53,307 nucleotides of DNA from 2-02-FULL-43-11-A sp964477065 (GCA_964477065.1 CAYZCU010000002.1:1-53307), one strand, 5' to 3'. Counted from the first letter of the stretch, positions 42,015 through 50,782 are shown. Notes: generated from the sequence alone by a model not told the origin. Numbers and translations: made by a program.

Positions 42015-42020
42015 TACAAT
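42015..42020 (+). promoter_or_regulatory. Extended -10 (TGA-TACAAT) of the second PBP1A gene
   Basis: TACAAT ends 6 nt before the TTG at 42027 and 12 nt before the ATG at 42033; the spacing favours TTG. Confidence 0.5.
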
Positions 42021-42026
42021 GAGCTA

Positions 42027-44408
42027 TTGTCTATGGACATTCAAAAAATAAGCACGACTGCGCGACTTTGGATTCGTAACAACGTCCAAAAGATGCGGTT
42101 GTTTCTGCAAAAACTTGATTCACACGAACATCCCTCATGGGTTCCAGGATTTATATCGAGAAAAGTTTTTTTTGTCATTGCAGGTATAGTAGCTCTTGGC
42201 GCAGGAATTGGTATCTACTCATACATTTTCAAAGATCTTCCTGATCCTACTGGTCTGCGTAACTATGGGGTCATTCCCTTGTCATCTAAAATTTATGACC
42301 GTAATGGGGAATTGCTGTACGAGGTCTACAATGAGGAAAACAGAACACCTATTCATCTGAAGGAACTTCCCCCTTATGTTGCTCAAGCAACACTTGCTAT
42401 TGAAGATAAAGATTTTTACAGGCATGGTGGTATCTCGATATTTGGAGGCGTACTGCGTGCCGCAAAGGAAATGGTCATGGGAGGAGCTAAGCAAGGAGGT
42501 TCGACGCTGACACAACAGCTTGTCAAATCAGCGCTTTTGACACCAGAGCGGACTATACGTCGAAAACTCCGAGAGGCAGTTCTGGCAATTCAAATTGAGC
42601 AACTCTTGAGTAAAGATGAGATCCTTGAGTTGTACCTGAGTCAAGTCCCGTATGGTGGTGTCTCGTATGGTGTCCAAGCAGGTGCACAGTCATATTTTGG
42701 CAAAGATGCGAAAGAGTTGAAACTTGAGGAGGCAGCACTGCTGGCTGGTCTACCCGCCGCACCTAGTGCATACAATCCATATACAAATCTCGATAAAGCA
42801 AAGGCTCGACAGAAACAAGTGCTCGATCGTATGCGTGATTTGAACTACATTACACAGGATCAATATACACGTGCACTCAAAGCGCCGTTGCATATTCGTC
42901 CTCGTGGAACAGAAATAAAAGCACCTCATTTCGTGTTTTATGTACGTTCTATCCTTGAAAAAGAGTATGGGAAGGCATTGCTCGAGCAAGGGGGGCTTCA
43001 GGTGACGACGAGTTTGGATTACCAGATACAGGCAACTGCTGAAGCTGCGGTTAAGAAGGAAATTGCACAGCTTGGACGACTTCGAGTTGGCAATGGGGCC
43101 GCTATGGTCACGCGTCCCGCAACTGGTGAAATTCTGGCTATGGTTGGATCAGCCGATTTCTTTGCGACAGGTTCAGGATCATACAATGTAGCAACAGCAC
43201 GTCGCCAGCCTGGATCATCAATCAAGCCAGTCACGTATGCTGTCGGGATTGAGAAAGGGATTGTCACTGCTGCAAGTGTGTTCAATGATGGTCCGACGTG
43301 TTTTATGAATGAGGGCCAGCCTGCTCCGTACTGTCCGGGTAACTATGATGGCTCATTTCGGGGTCCAGTCCAGCTACGCTTTGCACTTGCCAATTCATAC
43401 AACATTCCCGCCGTTAAGATGCTTGGTATGATTGGTGTGAAGGATTTCATCGCTTCTGCGCCAGCATTTTTGATCAAGTCATATAAAGATCCAACGAAGT
43501 ATGGGCTTTCACTGACCCTTGGGGGTGGAGAAGTCACCATGGTTGAGATGACACAAGCCTTTTCTGCATTTGCAAATGAAGGCGTCCCCAAGGAAGTTGT
43601 TTCAATTCTCAAGGTGACAGATAAAAATGGCAAGAAACTGTATGAATATACTGATCCTAATTTTATTCAGAATCTTCACAAACCACTTGATTATCCAAAC
43701 TTCTTGGCGATTGAAGGAAAGCGTGCCATCTCGAAAGAAACAGCATATATTATCTCTCATATCTTGCTGGACAATGGGGCCCGTACACCAGCGTTTGGTC
43801 CAAGTAGTGAGCTTGTTATTCGTGGGAAAACAGTCTCTGTCAAAACAGGGACAACAAACAATTTACGAGATAATTGGACAATCGGGTATACTCCTAATTT
43901 CTTGACTGCAGTGTGGGTGGGGAACAACAATAATAAGCCAATGTCCGCTGTTGCATCAGGTGTCACTGGCGCTTCACCGATTTGGAACGATATTATGACA
44001 GAGGTGCTTGCTGATCAGAAAGATATGTGGCCACGCAAGCCTGATAATGTGATGGGGTATAGTGTCTGTAGCCTGACAGGTCGCATCCCTTCTGCTGACA
44101 ATGTGAATGAAGGTGGCGAGGCATGTCCGACACGCTTTGAGTACATTACCAAGGGTCGAGAAAATGTTGGCGCTGGAGTGCTTACTCGAGAAATGGTCCC
44201 CGTTCAACGAGAAACTGGGTGGTATCTATTCAAAGCTGATGACCCTCTCGCTGAAATGCAGGATAAGCTTCTCATTTCAGATGGCATGTCAAAGTATTGT
44301 CTTGAGTGTAATCATGATGGTGAACCCCGAGCAATTGTTAATGTCATACAATATCTTCAAGCTCGCGAAGCATTCAAAAAGCGCGATGTGAGAATCCAAA
44401 AACAGTAA
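42027..44408 (+). CDS. Class A penicillin-binding protein (second copy)
   Basis: 793 residues if the TTG at 42027 is used, 791 from the ATG at 42033. One membrane segment (about 45-68) precedes GT51 (IEDKDFYRHGG, GGSTLTQQLVK) and the transpeptidase (SSIK at 397-400, NSYNIPAV, KTGTTN). The C-terminal extension of about 110 residues contains a CLEC pair and other cysteines not found in the first copy. The paralogues flank alaS and may differ in timing or partner. The -10 spacing supports TTG as the start. Confidence 0.92.
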   Translation: MSMDIQKISTTARLWIRNNVQKMRLFLQKLDSHEHPSWVPGFISRKVFFVIAGIVALGAGIGIYSYIFKDLPDPTGLRNYGVIPLSSKIYDRNGELLYEVYNEENRTPIHLKELPPYVAQATLAIEDKDFYRHGGISIFGGVLRAAKEMVMGGAKQGGSTLTQQLVKSALLTPERTIRRKLREAVLAIQIEQLLSKDEILELYLSQVPYGGVSYGVQAGAQSYFGKDAKELKLEEAALLAGLPAAPSAYNPYTNLDKAKARQKQVLDRMRDLNYITQDQYTRALKAPLHIRPRGTEIKAPHFVFYVRSILEKEYGKALLEQGGLQVTTSLDYQIQATAEAAVKKEIAQLGRLRVGNGAAMVTRPATGEILAMVGSADFFATGSGSYNVATARRQPGSSIKPVTYAVGIEKGIVTAASVFNDGPTCFMNEGQPAPYCPGNYDGSFRGPVQLRFALANSYNIPAVKMLGMIGVKDFIASAPAFLIKSYKDPTKYGLSLTLGGGEVTMVEMTQAFSAFANEGVPKEVVSILKVTDKNGKKLYEYTDPNFIQNLHKPLDYPNFLAIEGKRAISKETAYIISHILLDNGARTPAFGPSSELVIRGKTVSVKTGTTNNLRDNWTIGYTPNFLTAVWVGNNNNKPMSAVASGVTGASPIWNDIMTEVLADQKDMWPRKPDNVMGYSVCSLTGRIPSADNVNEGGEACPTRFEYITKGRENVGAGVLTREMVPVQRETGWYLFKADDPLAEMQDKLLISDGMSKYCLECNHDGEPRAIVNVIQYLQAREAFKKRDVRIQKQ

Positions 44409-44456
44409 ACATTGATTTCATAATTTTTTCATAACTGTGGTGTATGCTGTGGTAAT

Positions 44457-44642
44457 ATGAAAGTACAGATAGCAGTTAGTATCATTAGTGATGTTTTAGT
44501 GAATATTTCAGCAGGACTCATAATGGCGTCATGGGTATCGCCACTCATGCTTCTAGATAAAAAAGTACGAATATCAGTTGTTATACATTCACTTACGGTA
44601 GCTATGATTTTGTTACAAATTACATATATTATTCAAATATAA
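44457..44642 (+). CDS. Small two-helix membrane protein, unknown
   Basis: 61 residues, two hydrophobic helices (about 5-30 and 38-60) separated by LLDKKVR. No family recognised. The stop overlaps the start of a second mini-gene (TAATG). A TATGCT hexamer lies 8 nt before its ATG. The pair resembles a holin-like or toxin-like two-gene unit only in size; no function is assigned. Confidence 0.5.
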   Translation: MKVQIAVSIISDVLVNISAGLIMASWVSPLMLLDKKVRISVVIHSLTVAMILLQITYIIQI

Positions 44643-44749
44643 TGGATAGTTTTTCAAGAAAGGTGGAAAAAATGTCTGCTTTGACTGGGATTTCAATATC
44701 TCTCCTCGTTCTAACGAGCATCCTTCTTTATGTGCTATTTATTCGATGA
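44642..44749 (+). CDS. 35-residue single-helix membrane protein, unknown
   Basis: Frame MDSFSRKVEKMSALTGISIS, then a hydrophobic helix ending in YVLFIR. A charged N-terminus plus one membrane helix is a credible mini-protein. It starts on the last base of the previous stop (TAATG) and ends 15 nt inside the 3' end of the convergent pgk gene. Evidence is limited to the junction and composition. Confidence 0.4.
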   Translation: MDSFSRKVEKMSALTGISISLLVLTSILLYVLFIR

Positions 44750-45931
44750 GGAAGCTCTCAGCGCTTGTAAGGCAGGGAGATCACCATGCTCAATGAGAGA
44801 GAGCATAGCTCCTCCACCAGTACAAAGGTGATCGATTTCATGTACCTGATGTTTGCGTGCGAGTGCGCCAAGTGTATCGCCTCCTCCAACTAGCGAATAG
44901 GCCTGTCTATTATGCACTATCGCTCGATAGATAGCATCAGTCCCATGTCGAAATGCAGGATGCTCGAATAGTCCCATCGGACCGTTCCAGAGAAGCGTGC
45001 GTGCATCATGAATTATGTCTGCATAGATTTCTTGTGTCCGAGGACCAATATCAAGTATATGGCTCTGCGGAGGGAGCTGAGAAACTGGCACACAATCAGC
45101 AGTACTGTTTTCATCTTCAGGATCACCTATACGCACATCTGTGGGAAGCACGAGCGCAACAGGCTTATCTGATGCATAGTCAATAAGGGATTGAGCATGC
45201 TTCAATTCACATTCATCATACAGGCTATCTTGAATATCATAGCCATGTGCTTTCAAAAAAGTATTGGCGATGCCACCGCCAACAAGGATGCTGTCGCAGA
45301 GGTCCATAAGCTTTTTAATGGGCTCAACTTTTGTTTCTATCTTTGCGCCACCAATAATAGCAACACATGGTTTCCGAGGTTCAGCGATCACGCGCATGAT
45401 TGCACTGACTTCTGTCTCAAGTGAAAGCCCAGCGTAGCTTGGAAGGTGTTGAGGGATACTGGTGATATCAAACTCGTCCCGATGAGCCATTGCAAAAGCA
45501 TCATTGATATAGACATCTGCAAGTGAACAGAGCTTCGTAAGAACTGATTGCTCATGGGTGGTATCTTCATCAAAAAAGCGGGTATTTTCAAGGAGCAAAA
45601 TGTGATGCGGTGTTTGTGCTGTCCAGGTTGACGCAGGCTCAGATCGAAAATCTGGTATGAGCTGGCACGTGCTTCCTGGAAGATATGAAGAGAGGACATC
45701 TGCGATGGGGGCAAGTGAAAAGGCAGGATCACGCTTCGTCGGACGTCCTCGCTTGGCCATGAGGATAAGTCGATTACCGCCATCAAGTAGTTTTTTTAGT
45801 GTTGGGATGTTCGTGACAATGCGTGTATCATCAGTTATCGTCCCATCATGGGTTGGAACATCAAAATCAACACGTACAAGCACACGTTTGTTTTGAATAG
45901 ATGTTCCTCTCAAAAGTGGATAGGTGTTCAT
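44735..45931 (-). CDS. pgk: Phosphoglycerate kinase
   Basis: Glycolytic ATP-forming step from 1,3-bisphosphoglycerate. 398 residues. RVDFDVP (about 20-26), GGAKIETK (nucleotide domain), WNGPMGLFE and GGGDT are present. The phosphoglycerate-binding loop reads MAKRGRP; the family norm is SHLGRP, so the His that contacts 3-phosphoglycerate is Lys. The gene is translation-coupled to the upstream aldolase by ATGA (45928-45931). Confidence 0.93.
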   Translation of the reverse strand: MNTYPLLRGTSIQNKRVLVRVDFDVPTHDGTITDDTRIVTNIPTLKKLLDGGNRLILMAKRGRPTKRDPAFSLAPIADVLSSYLPGSTCQLIPDFRSEPASTWTAQTPHHILLLENTRFFDEDTTHEQSVLTKLCSLADVYINDAFAMAHRDEFDITSIPQHLPSYAGLSLETEVSAIMRVIAEPRKPCVAIIGGAKIETKVEPIKKLMDLCDSILVGGGIANTFLKAHGYDIQDSLYDECELKHAQSLIDYASDKPVALVLPTDVRIGDPEDENSTADCVPVSQLPPQSHILDIGPRTQEIYADIIHDARTLLWNGPMGLFEHPAFRHGTDAIYRAIVHNRQAYSLVGGGDTLGALARKHQVHEIDHLCTGGGAMLSLIEHGDLPALQALRASSSNK

Positions 45932-47181
45932 GAGTGATATGTGGAATCAATAACTGAACGAGCATGTATTACCTTCAACGCTGTTGCTACGCGTACAAAC
46001 TGATTATAGACGGCGTCTAAAACTGGTTGCATCTGGATATCAGGGAGTGACCAAAGTTCTTTTTTAAATGGGCCAAATGCCTTCTTCCGTGATTTGTAGA
46101 GAAACTGTTCATCTGTCATATCTTTATGCTTCTCAACGGCAAGCTGAGTACGTACCCACTCATACATTCGCTCGCGAAGTTCGTGAGGGAGAGCATCATA
46201 CACAGTATTTTGCCAACCAGTAGACAGGTGCACCTCAAGTGTTCCAGTCTCAGGAAACATTGCAAGTTTATCTTCTGGGAGTGTTGATGCGCCATGTTGA
46301 ACTGTTCCCCCTAGACCGTAGTCGGATCTGGCCGTTGCTCCGATTGTCGAGTGGAGGGATGTATCGATGTGTACCTCTTTGAGCTGACCGTCGGGTAGAG
46401 GGGTCCCTCCATGACTCGTCCCCGTCTGCAGTGCAATCTTTGAAAGTCCAGGCATATCTGATGTCAAAATTGAGGAATACCCTTTCATAAATGCATCAAA
46501 ATCTGCTTCTGTGCTGTTGACACCACCAATATGACCAATTTCACCTCCGACAGCTATGGTTACATCTGCAGGTTGCCATCGGCGAATAACTTTTGTCAAA
46601 TGTGCAGTCACTTCGTAGTTGTCTTTTTGCTGTGCTGATTCGTGGGGAAGGTCAAGATTGACAACAGTTGATCCATCGATATCAATAGAATAAAAACGCG
46701 CTGAAATGGCTTGACGAATACATGCTTCAAGGCGTGCAAGTTCAGCAGATTTATCCTGTTTGAATGCTTCAGCATGTACTTGATAATGATCGCCCAGTAA
46801 AAAAACAGGTCCATGGTATCCGGCTTTCAATGCGCCTGCCAAGATTGCTGATGCATACTCTTTATGGGTTTGTGAGGTATATTCTTGTTCAGATAATGCG
46901 ATTTCAAATGCAACTGGACCGATATCATGATCGAGCATCGCACGATGAAAGGTGTATGAGATATGATACGTCAGCGTGCGGATATTGCATGCGGGAACCG
47001 AAAATCCATGCCACTGCTCTTTCGCACGAGCTTTGTACAGTTCATACAATGACGCGCAATAAATGCCATGAGCTTCAGCTTGCCCGTAGAGTTCGTCCTG
47101 AGCTTTTTCACGCTGTGCTTGTGTTGATCCAAACTGCGCTGTAAACGCAAGCGTATCGATGAGGGTTTCTTCCAAAGGCAT
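45928..47181 (-). CDS. Class II (zinc) fructose/tagatose-bisphosphate-type aldolase
   Basis: Predicted to split fructose 1,6-bisphosphate, or a close relative, into triose phosphates. 417 residues, longer than the usual 280-360. Metal-site motifs are GDHYQVH, GGEIGHIGG and TSHGG. The order aldolase then kinase places it in glycolysis or gluconeogenesis. The extended C-terminus (FLYKSRKKAFGPFKKELW) and the altered NxD region leave some doubt about the exact substrate. Confidence 0.85.
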   Translation of the reverse strand: MPLEETLIDTLAFTAQFGSTQAQREKAQDELYGQAEAHGIYCASLYELYKARAKEQWHGFSVPACNIRTLTYHISYTFHRAMLDHDIGPVAFEIALSEQEYTSQTHKEYASAILAGALKAGYHGPVFLLGDHYQVHAEAFKQDKSAELARLEACIRQAISARFYSIDIDGSTVVNLDLPHESAQQKDNYEVTAHLTKVIRRWQPADVTIAVGGEIGHIGGVNSTEADFDAFMKGYSSILTSDMPGLSKIALQTGTSHGGTPLPDGQLKEVHIDTSLHSTIGATARSDYGLGGTVQHGASTLPEDKLAMFPETGTLEVHLSTGWQNTVYDALPHELRERMYEWVRTQLAVEKHKDMTDEQFLYKSRKKAFGPFKKELWSLPDIQMQPVLDAVYNQFVRVATALKVIHARSVIDSTYHS

Positions 47182-47189
47182 ATCTTCTC

Positions 47190-47195
47190 AGTATA
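47190..47195 (-). promoter_or_regulatory. -10 box (TATACT) of the aldolase-pgk operon
   Basis: Minus-strand TATACT ending 8 nt before the ATG at 47181. Confidence 0.5.
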
Positions 47196-47260
47196 CGAGT
47201 ATCAAAAAGGTGATGCAATCTTCATCGTTTACGCTGATGGATGGCTGTAAATTCATCTGC

Positions 47261-47266
47261 TATACT
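47261..47266 (+). promoter_or_regulatory. Extended -10 (TGC-TATACT) of sufC
   Basis: TATACT ends 7 nt before the ATG at 47274, supporting that start over the upstream frame opening at 47241. Confidence 0.5.
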
Positions 47267-47273
47267 ACGTACT

Positions 47274-47987
47274 ATGCTTCAATTGAAACATCTAACGGTC
47301 TCTGTCGGAGATAAAACGATTCTCTCAGATATCTCATATACATTTGAGAAGGGCAAGACATACGCAATAATGGGCCCAAATGGCTCTGGGAAATCAACGT
47401 TTGCATCTGTGATTATGGGACATCCAGCATACACGTTAGCTCCAAAGTCCAAAATAGTGCATAGTGGCAGTGAGATACATGAAGAGGATATTCATATGCG
47501 TGCCCAAATGGGGCTTTTTATGTCATTTCAATCACCCCTTTCACTGTCTGGTGTGACGATCTATCAACTGTTGCGCTATGCGCTTCAAGGAAAACGAGAT
47601 CCTCTCTCTATCCGGCAAGATGTTCAGAAATATGCTCAAAAGCTGAATATTCCTGATGAACTGCTCTCACGATCACTGAATGAAGATTTTTCAGGAGGAG
47701 AGCGAAAAAAGATGGAGATACTTCAAGCCTGTGTTCTTGATCCGACATTTCTCATATTTGACGAAATAGATACAGGCGTCGATGTGGATGCGCTCAAAAC
47801 AATTGCAAACATGATGAAACAGCTTAAAAGTTCTGAAAAAACATTTGTCATCATTACCCATTACAATCGACTTTTGAAATACATCACGCCTGATGTCGTG
47901 CTCATTATTCGTGACGGAAAAATTGTTGCAGAAGGTGATGCATCACTTGCCCAACGTGTCGAAAAAGATGGCTATGATGGGTTATAA
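47274..47987 (+). CDS. sufC: Fe-S cluster assembly ATPase SufC
   Basis: ABC-type ATPase that drives the SufBCD scaffold. From the ATG at 47274 it has 237 residues: Walker A GPNGSGKST, Q-loop SFQSPLSLSGV, signature FSGGERKK and Walker B FLIFDEID. No membrane domain, as expected for the soluble Suf ATPase. It heads the suf operon. Confidence 0.95.
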   Translation: MLQLKHLTVSVGDKTILSDISYTFEKGKTYAIMGPNGSGKSTFASVIMGHPAYTLAPKSKIVHSGSEIHEEDIHMRAQMGLFMSFQSPLSLSGVTIYQLLRYALQGKRDPLSIRQDVQKYAQKLNIPDELLSRSLNEDFSGGERKKMEILQACVLDPTFLIFDEIDTGVDVDALKTIANMMKQLKSSEKTFVIITHYNRLLKYITPDVVLIIRDGKIVAEGDASLAQRVEKDGYDGL

Positions 47988-48017
47988 GCGTAAAGTCACC
48001 ATCGTACATATATAATC

Positions 48018-50513
48018 ATGGCTCATACACCTCCTCAAGACGATCTGATTTTTGATTATAAATATGGCTTTTCTATGGAAGAGAAGCCAATTTTTACGAC
48101 ACCACGAGGGTTAAGTGAACAAACGGTACGGGATATTTCAGCATATAAAAAAGAGCCTGCATGGATGCTTGATCTACGACTTAAAGCATATGCTGTTTTT
48201 AAAAGCAAAAAAATGCCTGACTGGGGGGCAGATCTGCAGGGTATCAACTTCGATGATATTACGTATTTTGCCAGCTCGACGCCTAAGCAAATGGACAGCT
48301 GGGAAGAGCTCCCTTCTGAGATCATTGAAACATATAATCGCATCGGTGTCCCACAGGCAGAGAGAGATTTTTTAGCAGGCGTATCTGCGCAATATGACTC
48401 AGAGGTCGTGTATGAAAGTATTCAAAAAGAATTGACAAAGCTTGGTGTGTTTTTTTGTGATATGGATACGGCGCTTCGACTCCATCCGAAGCTCGTTCAG
48501 GAGTATTTTGGTAAACTCATCCCTGCTGGCGATAATATCTTTTCAGCTCTTAATACAGCAGTATGGTCGGGAGGGTCGTTTGTGTATGTGCCAGCGGGCG
48601 TACACGTCAAGCTCCCCTTACAAGCATACTTTCGTATTAATGCAGAGCGCTTTGGGCAGTTTGAAAGGACATTGATTATAGCCGAAGAAGGAAGCTCTGT
48701 TGGGTATGTGGAAGGTTGTCTTCCAGCAGGAGAACAGATATCAACATGTACTGGTTGGGCAAATATTGAATCAGTACAGCCCGGAGATATTGTGAGGACA
48801 CATACAGGTGGGATCTCACATGTTGCAAAGACTATGTGTCGAAAATTTAAAGGCATCATGTATACAGTCACACCACTCTCCCCCTTTAATACCTTCTCCT
48901 TAACTGAAGAACATCCAGTCTTAGCTGTGAAGAGAGAAAATGTATGTATTAAACGTAAACAACGAAATGGATGGCTACCAGAAGTCAATTCTGAGCTTCT
49001 CAGATCTGCAAAGCCTGAATTTATTCCTGTCTCAATGTTGAAAAAAGGAGATTTCCTAATGTATCCCAAACCTCATCATATCATAGCGTCATCGGAGTGT
49101 GAGTTTACAGATGAAGAGCTTGAAGTACTAGGATTTTACACTGCCGAAGGATCTGCTCATTATCACACTAGTTTGAAGCAATACATGATAACTTTTACGA
49201 TGTCAGAAAAGGAAATGATTCACATTAAGCGTATTCAAGACTTGCTCAAAGTAATTATTGGAAAACGTGGGTCTATTGCACATGATAAACGTAAACATGC
49301 ATTAACCTTAACTGTGTATTCGCGTGAATTGTTCAAATTATGCACATATCATTGTGGGAAATATTCAAAGCGTAAGATCCTCAGCGACGAGCTGATGCAC
49401 GTTCAGACAGATAAGATTATGAAGTTCTATGACTCATATTTTATTGGAGATGGAAATATTTCATCGAGGGGAGGTAGGAAATCAAGTACCTTGAGAAGAG
49501 TGTCAACAGCCTCACGAGATCTTGCAGTTCAGTTACAGTATCTCTTAAGCAGAGTTGGTATTTTTGCAAGTATACTCATTCGCAAGGAAGGGAATGATGT
49601 CATACATGGTAGGCAAATTCATCGAAGTGAGCAGTATATTTTAACCTATACAGATGGTCGAACGTGGTCTGAGATCAGGGAAAATGAGTCCTATTATATT
49701 ATCCCCATTCGCTCAATAAGTCATGCATTATGGGACGATTATGTTTTCAATATTGAGGTAAAAGGTGTCGAATCATATCTTGTCAAAGGATTTGCTGTGC
49801 ATAATTGCACAGCTCCCGTATATACCACTGACTCCCTCCACGCAGCTGTTGTGGAAATTTTCGTCAAACCACATGCGCATGTTCGCTACACGACGGTTCA
49901 AAACTGGAGTAACAATGTGTACAATCTTGTCACCAAACGTGCACGCGCCCAGGAGCATGCACTTATGGAATGGATCGATTGTAATATCGGGAGTAAAGTG
50001 ACGATGAAATATCCGTCTGTCTATCTCACGGGTGAGGGTGCGCGTGGTGAAGTGCTTTCAATCGCCTATGCTGGCCCCGGCCAACATCAAGATGCAGGTG
50101 CAAAGATGCTCCATCTCGCTCCCCATACATCCTCGCGAGTTATCTCTAAATCTATCTCACGAGGTTCTGGTCGCACCTCCTATCGCGGACTGGTTACTGT
50201 CCATCCTGATGCAGATGATGCGCAGGTGTATGTATCGTGTGATGCGCTTCTTCTGGATGATCAGGCGCGAACTGATACGTATCCAACGATGAAGATTAAA
50301 AATAAAACAGCAGAGGTTCAGCATGAAGCCACGGTTGAGCGACTCGGTGAAGAGAAATTATGTTATATCATGTCCCGCGGTATCAAACGTGCAGATGCTG
50401 AAAGTATGCTCGTTAATGGATTCATTGAACCAGTGACGAAAGAGATTCCACTTGAATACACAGTTGAGCTGAATAGACTCATACAGCTTGAGATGGAAGG
50501 GAGCGTCGGGTAG
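48018..50513 (+). CDS. sufB: Fe-S cluster scaffold SufB, interrupted by an intein
   Basis: The 831-residue precursor splits into N-extein 1-233, intein 234-596 and C-extein 597-831. After splicing SufB would be 468 residues, the normal length. The extein junction reads ...YVEG / CTAPVY..., a perfectly conserved SufB segment. N-terminal landmarks are EPAWMLDLRLKAY and DWGADLQGI. A TACATA hexamer 7 nt before the ATG is a weak -10 candidate. SufB with SufC and SufD builds 4Fe-4S clusters from sulfur delivered by SufS/SufU. Confidence 0.96.
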   Translation: MAHTPPQDDLIFDYKYGFSMEEKPIFTTPRGLSEQTVRDISAYKKEPAWMLDLRLKAYAVFKSKKMPDWGADLQGINFDDITYFASSTPKQMDSWEELPSEIIETYNRIGVPQAERDFLAGVSAQYDSEVVYESIQKELTKLGVFFCDMDTALRLHPKLVQEYFGKLIPAGDNIFSALNTAVWSGGSFVYVPAGVHVKLPLQAYFRINAERFGQFERTLIIAEEGSSVGYVEGCLPAGEQISTCTGWANIESVQPGDIVRTHTGGISHVAKTMCRKFKGIMYTVTPLSPFNTFSLTEEHPVLAVKRENVCIKRKQRNGWLPEVNSELLRSAKPEFIPVSMLKKGDFLMYPKPHHIIASSECEFTDEELEVLGFYTAEGSAHYHTSLKQYMITFTMSEKEMIHIKRIQDLLKVIIGKRGSIAHDKRKHALTLTVYSRELFKLCTYHCGKYSKRKILSDELMHVQTDKIMKFYDSYFIGDGNISSRGGRKSSTLRRVSTASRDLAVQLQYLLSRVGIFASILIRKEGNDVIHGRQIHRSEQYILTYTDGRTWSEIRENESYYIIPIRSISHALWDDYVFNIEVKGVESYLVKGFAVHNCTAPVYTTDSLHAAVVEIFVKPHAHVRYTTVQNWSNNVYNLVTKRARAQEHALMEWIDCNIGSKVTMKYPSVYLTGEGARGEVLSIAYAGPGQHQDAGAKMLHLAPHTSSRVISKSISRGSGRTSYRGLVTVHPDADDAQVYVSCDALLLDDQARTDTYPTMKIKNKTAEVQHEATVERLGEEKLCYIMSRGIKRADAESMLVNGFIEPVTKEIPLEYTVELNRLIQLEMEGSVG
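48717..49805 (+). mobile_element. Intein with LAGLIDADG homing-endonuclease motifs in sufB
   Basis: 363 codons in frame. Block A starts with Cys1 (CLPAGEQIST), block B contains TEEH (residues 63-66), and the end is AVHN followed by Cys+1 of the C-extein, so class 1 splicing residues are complete. Two dodecapeptide motifs, LGFYTAEGSA (138-147) and YFIGDGNI (241-248), keep acidic residues and suggest an active endonuclease. Block F lacks the frequent His. Arginine codons differ from the host: 10 of 23 are AGA/AGG, against 1 of 13 in the C-extein. Confidence 0.95.
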
Positions 50514-50528
50514 ATCAAAAAGGTATGC

Positions 50529-50534
50529 TATAAT
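50529..50534 (+). promoter_or_regulatory. Extended -10 (TGC-TATAAT)
   Basis: Perfect TATAAT ending exactly 6 nt before the ATG at 50541, giving an internal promoter in the suf cluster. Confidence 0.65.
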
Positions 50535-50540
50535 GCACAT

Positions 50541-50780
50541 ATGGAAAGACCTAAACATAATCTGATAACACGAGCTACTCGTGAAATTGTTGGGACTGGT
50601 GCATCGCTTGCATTTGTTGGCATGAGTATCATCGGTGATGTTGGTGGCTATGTTGGTATTCAACTGCGAAGAATTCCGTACGCTCTTCGTGGAGAAAAGA
50701 CTGAAGTTATACGAACATCAACTCCAGATGGATTAGCTGATTTCGGTTATGCTATCAAGCGAGTACCACGTACCTACTAG
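50541..50780 (+). CDS. 79-residue protein of unknown function between sufB and sufD
   Basis: I do not recognise it. It has a glycine-rich hydrophobic stretch (about 17-40: VGTGASLAFVGMSIIGDVGG), possibly one membrane helix, then a basic region. No cysteines, so it is unlikely to hold a cluster. It has its own leaderless-type promoter and starts 28 nt after sufB; sufD begins 3 nt after it. A role in Suf is guessed from context only. Confidence 0.6.
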   Translation: MERPKHNLITRATREIVGTGASLAFVGMSIIGDVGGYVGIQLRRIPYALRGEKTEVIRTSTPDGLADFGYAIKRVPRTY

Positions 50781-50782
50781 TC

